Below are positions 6,187-9,966 of a stretch of 9,966 nt of DNA, in pieces. The first letter of the stretch is position 1, and each line of letters starts with the position of its first letter. A program made the translations under genes and the position numbers. The DNA comes from Candidatus Woesearchaeota archaeon (GTDB lineage: Archaea > Nanobdellota > Nanobdellia > Woesearchaeales > GW2011-AR9): contig JAGVYX010000027.1 in the NCBI GenBank assembly GCA_018303045.1, positions 1-9,966 on the forward strand, in the 5' to 3' direction. The notes under the pieces are model-generated. The model searched no databases. It saw nothing but the letters and a program-made list of their open reading frames with translations, and was not told the origin of the DNA.

Positions 6187-6309
6187 TCTTATCAGAACCA
6201 TAGCTTTATTCAGTTAAGGCAGGTTTCTTATCAGAACCATAGCTTTATCCAGTTAAGGCAGGTTTCTTATCAGAACCATAGCTTTATCCAGTTAAGGCAG
6301 GTTTCTTAT
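6187..6309. repeat. Three tandem 39-bp direct repeats
   Basis: Units occupy 6187-6225, 6226-6264 and 6265-6303, and a six-base partial unit (tcttat) follows. Units two and three are identical; the first differs by one C-to-T change at 6210. There are no spacers, so it is a minisatellite rather than a CRISPR array. A weak frame runs through it, but only from a TTG and without a ribosome-binding site, so coding is unlikely. It lies between the M50 promoter and the DUF2080-like gene. The copies are almost identical, so the expansion is recent; it could be an operator array or part of a mobile element. Confidence 0.95.
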
Positions 6310-6327
6310 GCTGTGTTGCATAAATAG

Positions 6328-6483
6328 TCAATGCACAATAATCACATAGGCTCTTTTTCCAATATACTTCTTTGGAGCATCTAATTTTCCGAATGTTCCA
6401 AATTTTGTTACAACTTTTTCGTACACTACTTCCACTTTTTCTTTTAAAATAAAGTCTCCCTCTTTTAATTGAATTCTCCTCAT
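6328..6483 (-). CDS. DUF2080-like transposon-associated small protein
   Basis: This short frame of 51 residues is MRRIQLKEGDFILKEKVEVV, then a segment with KFGTFGKLDAPKKYIGKRAY and a hydrophobic VIIVH end. It resembles the archaeal 'transposon-encoded' DUF2080 family, whose typical pattern is a short beta-strand start followed by FGTSG-x(2)-D-x-PKKYIGKR and a hydrophobic end. Such proteins are found beside transposases in archaeal insertion sequences; their role is unclear. No transposase lies in this window, so this is an orphan or remnant of a mobile element. ATG 6483 is favoured because a TATA-like CTATAAG lies about 25 bases before it, although an in-frame ATG six bases upstream is possible. 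Another frame over the same bases lacks any recognisable feature. Confidence 0.65.
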   Translation of the reverse strand: MRRIQLKEGDFILKEKVEVVYEKVVTKFGTFGKLDAPKKYIGKRAYVIIVH

Positions 6484-6523
6484 ATCCATAGGGATAACTG
6501 CTTAGCTTATAGCACACTTTGAC

Positions 6524-6578
6524 GCGCAGTTATACAGATTAGAACTGCGCACAATTGTTGTCTAAACTGCGCAGTTCT
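6524..6578. promoter_or_regulatory. Cluster of AACTGCGC/GCGCAGTT half-sites forming an inverted repeat
   Basis: Four half-sites of one motif occur here: GCGCAGTT at 6524-6531, AACTGCGC at 6543-6550, and a perfect 12-bp palindrome AACTGCGCAGTT at 6565-6576. AGAACTGCGCA (6541-6551) and TGCGCAGTTCT (6568-6578) are a perfect 11-bp inverted repeat with a 16-nt loop. They lie between the lipoprotein stop (27 bases away) and the DUF2080-like promoter. They could be operator sites, a 3' hairpin of the lipoprotein mRNA, or an element end. Confidence 0.65.
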
Positions 6579-6605
6579 CTATACGTAGAATTTAGAAGTT
6601 CGAGC

Positions 6606-7130
6606 TTAATCATATCTTACTTGTTTTTCATTTGACTGATCAATTGTAATTGAATCACCCCAGAAACCTACAGCAATGTAAGCGCCATTCTCGGTATTTA
6701 TTGTTGTTGATTCTATCTTATTTGTAGTTGTATCAGTTAATTCAAAAGAGAATGTGCCTTCTACAGTTTCAAAATCAACTTTTTCTGAAGTGCCAAACCC
6801 AAATTTAAGTTCATCATTGTATACTGATTTCCCATTAAGCATAATTTTAACATTTCTATTCGGGGATCTTTCATTTGCTAACGTAAAATACAATGTTGTT
6901 TTTGGTGTTTCTAAGTCATCTATTTCTTTGGGGATCTCCATATATTCATCAATTTGTCGTTTTACCTTATCGGGAGTGAGTACTTCCATACTATCTATTT
7001 TCTGAGGAGTTTCCATATCATCAATTTTTTGTGGTGCCTTCATAAAATCATCGTAAAGAACTTCTTGAGTACAGCCAACTATAAAAAATAGACCAATTAC
7101 GATCAATGAAAGTAAATTTTTAGGTATCAT
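6606..7130 (-). CDS. Lipoprotein of unknown function
   Basis: A signal peptide begins MIPKNLLSLIVIGLFFIVGC. The short basic start is followed by a hydrophobic stretch and the lipobox IVGC, so the protein is predicted to be exported and lipid-anchored at C20. After it comes a short repetitive, acidic linker with repeated 'P-x-x-I-D-D/S-M/L-E' units (33-75). The C-terminal part (about 78-174) is rich in alternating hydrophobic residues (TLYFTLANERSPNRNVKIML and FETVEGTFSFELTDTT), suggesting a small beta-sandwich. No enzyme motif is visible. The mature start at 7130 is preferred over an ATG 21 bases upstream because the TATA box lies 27 bases before it and the longer form would put MLYLCYN before the signal peptide. 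Lone gene; family not recognised. Confidence 0.75.
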   Translation of the reverse strand: MIPKNLLSLIVIGLFFIVGCTQEVLYDDFMKAPQKIDDMETPQKIDSMEVLTPDKVKRQIDEYMEIPKEIDDLETPKTTLYFTLANERSPNRNVKIMLNGKSVYNDELKFGFGTSEKVDFETVEGTFSFELTDTTTNKIESTTINTENGAYIAVGFWGDSITIDQSNEKQVRYD

Positions 7131-7152
7131 ATTATAACATAAATATAGCATC

Positions 7153-7160
7153 TATTTAAA
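7153..7160 (-). promoter_or_regulatory. TATA box for the lipoprotein gene
   Basis: The minus strand reads TTTAAATA, centred about 27 bases before the ATG at 7130. This supports a leaderless transcript and the choice of start. Confidence 0.5.
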
Positions 7161-7208
7161 TGATTTGATAACTTCAATTCTACTAGAAGCTATTAATTGC
7201 TTGGACTT

Positions 7209-7379
7209 TTAAATCAAACAATTTGATCTTGGTCCGAGCACGATAGCTAAAACCAAAGCCAGCAAAATCGCCCCAAAAGTCAGCATTAAACTAAACCTGC
7301 CGGTTCCACCATGTTCTTTAAATAGTGATTTTACCACTGGTCTTAAGCGAACCACAGTGAGCGTGACCGGCAGCGTAGT
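7209..7379 (-). pseudogene. Possible C-terminal remnant of a membrane protein
   Basis: The gap between the lipoprotein and the next zinc-ribbon gene (7131-7567) has no clear gene. This frame is open for 56 codons between stops, without a good start. It includes RPVVKSLFKEHGGTGRF followed by a strongly hydrophobic helix, MLTFGAILLALVLAIVLGPR. The pattern suggests the end of a membrane protein that has lost its N-terminus. The only internal ATG (7284-7286) would give a 25-residue peptide. No family recognised; it may be chance. Confidence 0.25.
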
Positions 7380-7507
7380 TTAATATTCTTGTTTTATTTT
7401 CTTATCAACGAAGTTAACCTAAAGCAAAAAATACCCTCCGAACCCTGTTTGTACATGATCAAGTAAAGCTCAGCGCATTTCTTTAAGCGAGTGCCCCGAG
7501 TCCGCAG

Positions 7508-7554
7508 ACGAAGCATGCCACCGGTGTATAGTTTCACTGGCCGCGGGCATTCGT
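7508..7554 (-). other. Long imperfect hairpin behind the zinc-ribbon gene
   Basis: Paired segments are ACGA (7508-7511) with TCGT (7551-7554), ATGCC (7515-7519) with GGCAT (7546-7550), and CCGGTG (7521-7526) with CACTGG (7535-7540), which includes one G-U pair. The loop is eight nt. Between the pairs are unpaired gc/none, a single A and ccgcg. It begins 13 bases after the stop of the minus-strand gene, so it may be a 3' hairpin of that mRNA or a structured RNA. It also resembles a recombination-site hairpin, but no consensus core was found. Confidence 0.5.
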
Positions 7555-7567
7555 GTTTGATTCAAAA

Positions 7568-7849
7568 TTATTGAGGTTCCAATTCCTTAACCGCTTTCTT
7601 AAAGGCGGCAATTTGCTTTTCCGTTAATGTTTTATACATCAGATAATTCTGTCTTATTGATCTTAGAAATTTTGATCGCGCGTATACTGATTTGTCCACA
7701 TTGAGAAAACCATATTTTTTATCAGCAACTTCTTCAGAAAAAATTTGTTTCAGATGGCAATTAACGCAAATGGGAAAATCTCTGGCCATAACCACCACCC
7801 ATTCTTTCTTGCAAATTCCGCACTTGGTTTTAAATTGAAGCCGAGCCAT
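7568..7849 (-). CDS. Small zinc-ribbon protein of unknown function
   Basis: The 93-residue protein has a zinc-ribbon start: C10-GI-C13 and C28-VN-C31, 14 residues apart. The remainder is basic and helical, with LRSIRQNYLMYKTLTEKQIA (62-81), which could bind nucleic acid or a partner. No enzyme motif is present. It is alone, with its own promoter and a hairpin behind it. The ATG lies a few bases after the predicted transcription start, and there is no Shine-Dalgarno sequence, so translation from a very short leader is expected. Function unknown. Confidence 0.72.
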   Translation of the reverse strand: MARLQFKTKCGICKKEWVVVMARDFPICVNCHLKQIFSEEVADKKYGFLNVDKSVYARSKFLRSIRQNYLMYKTLTEKQIAAFKKAVKELEPQ

Positions 7850-7875
7850 TAGAATAAATTAAAAATGAGCCGTTC

Positions 7876-7913
7876 TTTTATATATCTTTCTAATTTTTAT
7901 ATATCTTTCTAAT
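7876..7913 (-). promoter_or_regulatory. Perfect tandem duplication containing a TATA box
   Basis: The 19-bp ttttatatatctttctaat is repeated exactly at 7876-7894 and 7895-7913. On the minus strand each copy carries ATATATAAAA. The proximal box is centred about 31 bases before the zinc-ribbon ATG and the distal one about 50. Both could start transcription, giving two start sites about 19 bases apart. The duplication is probably a recent slippage event. Confidence 0.7.
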
Positions 7914-7927
7914 AAAAATTTTCTTCA

Positions 7928-8830
7928 TCAGTTGGTTTCTCGCGCGTGCCTGAATCCGACTAACTGTTTAGCATCTAAAAAACTATTAAACCGCTCCAGA
8001 ATGCGCAGCATTTTTTCGTGGTCGCGCGGAGCTGCAATTAGAATGGGATTATGATACAGAACTTCCTGCCGCCCGGCTTGATATTTCTTGATTTCAGCCA
8101 CGGGATCAATAGCAGTATAAGGATTTCCGTGATGATCAGTAGCTGAAATGCCCGTTAAAGCGGAAAATACAGATATCGGGCTGATGTCATGCTGAGCCAG
8201 GCCTGTATGGAAAAATACTGGCCAGCGTCCGGCAAAAACGCAGGCGGCATTAATCGCCGCTCCAGTTTCTTCCAGCTGTACCCCGGGAAATTGTTCTTTC
8301 ACTAAAGCAGTTAATTCTTTAATCTGTTCCGGATCATCAGTTGGTCCCATGCCCAGATAAATTTTCGGTTCAATCCTATGGTAACGCTCTCGCCCGGCAT
8401 TAATCATTAATATCCTGTCTTCCCTGACAGCAATAAACGTTTGTTCTTTAGGCGTGTTAGAATAGCCTGCAGCAATTACCAAGCCATCTTTGCATATTGA
8501 CGTGATAGCGCCAAAATTCTTAATTCCGCGCTGGTAATTCCACGTGCCGTCCAAAGGATCGTTGATCGTAAACCAGCCGTTTCCATTATATCTGGCTGTT
8601 TCACCGGTTTCTTCTCCCAGGAAATTATACTCCGGCAGAAACTTAGCATAATGCTCCCGCAATTTTTCTTCAGTTTCCTTATCCGCTTTAGTAACGGCAT
8701 CGCCTTTAGAATCGCCGCCGAATTTGCCTTCTAATCTCGCCTCCTTTTTTCCAAAATATTTATTATGAATCAGCTTTGTTTCAAAAAGAGCATCATTAAT
8801 TATTTTTGCTAAACTAGGATAATTGGACAT
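7928..8830 (-). CDS. Inositol monophosphatase / fructose-bisphosphatase family enzyme
   Basis: Members of this family remove phosphate from small molecules such as inositol-1-phosphate, fructose-1,6-bisphosphate or PAP, using two or three Mg2+ ions. The motifs are present: DAVTKADKETEE (44-55), FLGEETGE with E73/E74 (70-77), and INDPLDGTWNY (89-99) with the D-P-L-D-G-T metal-binding core. The usual second signature, W-D-x-x-[AG], appears as QHDISP (213-218), with D215 in place but His for Trp, and the region after it differs from common members. Length, 300 residues, is a little more than typical. The start lies 26 bases from a TATA box. Archaeal homologues often have both inositol and fructose bisphosphatase activity, but the changed signature leaves the substrate open. 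Confidence 0.85.
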   Translation of the reverse strand: MSNYPSLAKIINDALFETKLIHNKYFGKKEARLEGKFGGDSKGDAVTKADKETEEKLREHYAKFLPEYNFLGEETGETARYNGNGWFTINDPLDGTWNYQRGIKNFGAITSICKDGLVIAAGYSNTPKEQTFIAVREDRILMINAGRERYHRIEPKIYLGMGPTDDPEQIKELTALVKEQFPGVQLEETGAAINAACVFAGRWPVFFHTGLAQHDISPISVFSALTGISATDHHGNPYTAIDPVAEIKKYQAGRQEVLYHNPILIAAPRDHEKMLRILERFNSFLDAKQLVGFRHARETN

Positions 8831-8850
8831 CTTTCAGCAGAAAGAGGGAT

Positions 8851-8860
8851 TATTTATAAT
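8851..8860 (-). promoter_or_regulatory. TATA box for the IMPase-family gene
   Basis: The minus strand reads ATTATAAATA, centred about 26 bases before the ATG. No Shine-Dalgarno motif is visible, so the mRNA is probably leaderless. Confidence 0.55.
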
Positions 8861-8945
8861 TATTTTGTATCATTGATCTGCTAATGAATCAATCCATTTA
8901 ATAATTTAAAAATTTCCGCTCCTGCGAAACTACAATGTAAAATGG

Positions 8946-8976
8946 GGGCTATGCAGTAAATAATCCCTGATAGCCC
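8946..8976. other. Hairpin in the gap between methyltransferase and IMPase genes
   Basis: GGGCTAT (8946-8952) pairs with ATAGCCC (8970-8976), and CAG (8954-8956) with CTG (8967-8969), with one bulged G and a ten-nt loop: ten base pairs in all. The surrounding 290-base gap is A/T-rich and otherwise without genes. It lies upstream of the IMPase TATA box and about 145 bases beyond the methyltransferase stop. Terminator, structured RNA or binding site are all possible. Confidence 0.45.
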
Positions 8977-9084
8977 AAATTTTCAATAGTGTAATCCTTT
9001 GGCTGATAAAAACTATTTATTTAAGATTATAACTAACTAAGGAATCAGTCAGATATTAACACTGCCCAATTTTCTTACTGCCTC

Positions 9085-9117
9085 CTATCGTCGGTAAACC
9101 TCGAATCCCGTTGATAG
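9085..9117 (-). terminator. Hairpin just after the methyltransferase stop codon
   Basis: CTATC (9085-9089) pairs with GATAG (9113-9117), and CGG (9092-9094) with CCG (9108-9110), separated by a small internal loop. The hairpin starts four bases after the stop on the minus strand, so it would form in the 3' UTR. Archaeal termination usually depends on U tracts rather than hairpins, so a stability role is equally possible. Confidence 0.35.
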
Positions 9118-9121
9118 TTAA

Positions 9122-9781
9122 TTATTTAACCGCATCCATGAGTATAAAATTCGAAGTAAACACATATTCCCCTTTATTAATTTTAACTTTCTCAGGATCA
9201 ACATGGCCTGTTTTGATATTCACAGTGTAATCTTGGAATATTTCTCTTAAAAAAAGAAGAGCTTCTTCTAAGGTATAATTAGGTTCGTTTTCAACAATCC
9301 AAAGACTGCCATTAGGGTAAGTTCTTTTAATGTCAGTAGCAAAATCAATGATTATCCGCCCGTCAGATTTTAAGATCCTTCCGATCTCACTGATTATACC
9401 CTTAAAAACCGGCCTTGGAAAAAGATGCAAGGTGCCAACACAGAATACGCCATCAAAGATATTATTTTCAAAAGAAAATGGCTTTACTATATTGATTATT
9501 TTTGTAGTAAGTTTCTTTCTTAGCGGCTTAGGCGCAATGCGAGCAAGCTTTTGTAAAGCATTCTCATCTATATCAACAGCGATAACTTCGTCGGCTTTTT
9601 CCAGCAACTTGTTATTGAAGCGACCATCGCCAGCGCAAAGATTAAGCCATTTGCCGGTAATATCCAGCCGATCCAACAAATCAGTTGTGGCTTTATCCTC
9701 AGTGCCCCATACTGAATTATCTGGAGTATTCGCATAATCTACTTCATCAGTATAAATATTTTCTTGCTCTATTGGTTTCAT
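9122..9781 (-). CDS. Class I SAM-dependent methyltransferase
   Basis: This protein transfers a methyl group from S-adenosylmethionine to an unknown acceptor. Motif I is WLNLCAGDGRF (45-55), the SAM-binding glycine loop. The acidic residue at the end of strand 2 is D70 (VIAVDID). FDGVFCVGTLHLFPRP (109-124) is the post-motif region of UbiE/Methyltransf_11-type enzymes, and LKSDGRIIIDFA (137-148) is the strand 5 block. Length is 219 residues, normal for a single domain with a short C-terminal extension (INKGEYVFTSNFILM). The ATG follows a GGAG about 11 bases upstream, unlike the leaderless genes here. A weak TATA (TTTAAAAAA on the minus strand, about 9834-9845) would fit such a leader. Lone gene; the substrate could be a small molecule or a protein. 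Confidence 0.85.
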   Translation of the reverse strand: MKPIEQENIYTDEVDYANTPDNSVWGTEDKATTDLLDRLDITGKWLNLCAGDGRFNNKLLEKADEVIAVDIDENALQKLARIAPKPLRKKLTTKIINIVKPFSFENNIFDGVFCVGTLHLFPRPVFKGIISEIGRILKSDGRIIIDFATDIKRTYPNGSLWIVENEPNYTLEEALLFLREIFQDYTVNIKTGHVDPEKVKINKGEYVFTSNFILMDAVK

Positions 9782-9867
9782 ATTTCTGTTTTCTCCGGAA
9801 ATAATTTTCTTTCAATAGATAAAAATCGGTTCATTTTTTAAACTTTAACTTCTAATTTAAAACAGAG

Positions 9868-9946
9868 TGCGGGGGACGAGATTCGAACTCGCGAATGCAC
9901 CGCGCATAAGGGCAGCCTGCCCTTATCAACCCTCAACTTATTAAAA
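9868..9946 (-). pseudogene. tRNA-Leu 3'-part remnant (variable arm, T arm, acceptor)
   Basis: Read on the minus strand the sequence ends with a variable arm (ATGC / GCAT around GCGGT), a T arm (GCGAG, TTCGAAT, CTCGT), then acceptor CCCCCGC and discriminator A. A long variable arm with A73 suggests tRNA-Leu. No matching 5' acceptor GCGGGGG is present, and the 5' part holds a nine-bp hairpin (ATAAGGGCA, loop, TGCCCTTAT at 9906-9926) where a normal anticodon arm should be; a loop with U33 cannot be made. It is therefore probably a tRNA fragment, an attachment-site copy, or less likely the 3' half of a split tRNA. Confidence 0.5.
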
Positions 9947-9966
9947 TGCGGGGGACGAGATTCGAA
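9947..9966 (-). tRNA. 3' end of a tRNA-Leu gene cut by the window edge
   Basis: The last 20 bases are identical to 9868-9887 and give, on the minus strand, TTCGAATCTCGTCCCCCGC followed by A. This is the T loop, T-stem 3' strand and acceptor of a tRNA whose 5' part lies beyond the window. CCA is not encoded. It may be the intact copy from which the fragment next to it was duplicated; this cannot be confirmed within the window. Leu is inferred from the neighbouring copy's long variable arm and the discriminator A. Confidence 0.5.

Noticed and set aside
6187..6309. CRISPR array
   Set aside because: The units are directly adjacent with no unique spacers, and no cas gene is present.
6124..6327. 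67-residue plus-strand protein with 13-residue repeats
   Set aside because: It only starts at TTG, has no ribosome-binding site, and consists mostly of the 39-bp tandem repeat read in frame; the repeat explains the open frame.
6284..6517. 77-residue minus-strand frame over the DUF2080-like gene
   Set aside because: A different frame over the same bases gives the family-like PKKYIGKR protein with its own ATG; the longer frame has no recognisable features and ends in the tandem repeat.
7394..7516. 40-residue minus-strand frame (MLRLRTRG...)
   Set aside because: It starts inside the long hairpin, is very rich in Arg, and has no promoter or ribosome-binding site; it looks like chance.
9095..9112. 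tRNA T-arm at cctcgaatcccg
   Set aside because: The loop resembles TTCGAATCC, but the flanking five bases on each side do not pair and no other tRNA part is nearby.
9330..9737. 135-residue plus-strand frame
   Set aside because: It is fully antisense to the methyltransferase, whose motifs are clear; the opposite frame shows none.

Overview
The window looks archaeal. Six minus-strand genes or gene starts have an A/T-rich TATA-like box centred about 25-31 bp upstream of the chosen start codon, which fits leaderless or nearly leaderless transcripts. The plus-strand operon has a clear TATA box as well. Downstream genes in operons instead carry Shine-Dalgarno sequences or overlap their neighbours. 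Supporting signs are a small DUF2080-like transposon-associated protein, several small zinc-ribbon proteins, and a tRNA-Leu 3' end with no encoded CCA. The base composition is A/T-rich. Lineage cannot be fixed from sequence alone; a DPANN-type archaeon is a guess from style.

Region 1 (1-2536, plus strand): the tail of an unidentified gene, a TATA box, a roughly 130-nt leader with a hairpin, then a tightly overlapping three-gene operon. It encodes a winged-helix regulator (apparently frameshifted near its N-terminus), a 400-residue ATP-grasp-type ligase, and a 245-residue C45-family (acyl-CoA:6-aminopenicillanate acyltransferase-like) Ntn-hydrolase whose second residue is Cys. A ligase translationally coupled to an amide-cleaving or acyl-transferring enzyme, behind its own regulator, is the best candidate here for an undescribed small-molecule system.

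Region 2 (2537-3352): a repeat-rich spacer and a HIT-family gene framed by composite inverted repeats, which looks like an inserted cassette.

Region 3 (3353-6122, minus strand): a probable four-gene operon behind one TATA box, encoding an M50 site-2 protease with paired CBS domains, a short fold-type-I PLP enzyme, an unrecognised 109-residue protein and a double zinc-ribbon protein.

Region 4 (6123-7567): accessory DNA. It holds three perfect-to-near-perfect 39-bp tandem repeats, the DUF2080-like gene, a cluster of AACTGCGC/GCGCAGTT half-sites, a lipoprotein gene, and a gene-free stretch with a possible membrane-protein remnant and a long hairpin.

Region 5 (7568-9966, minus strand): three separately promoted genes (small zinc-ribbon protein, inositol-monophosphatase-family enzyme, class I methyltransferase), then a tRNA-Leu 3' end that appears twice 79 bp apart. 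This suggests an attachment-site duplication or a broken tRNA gene at the right edge.
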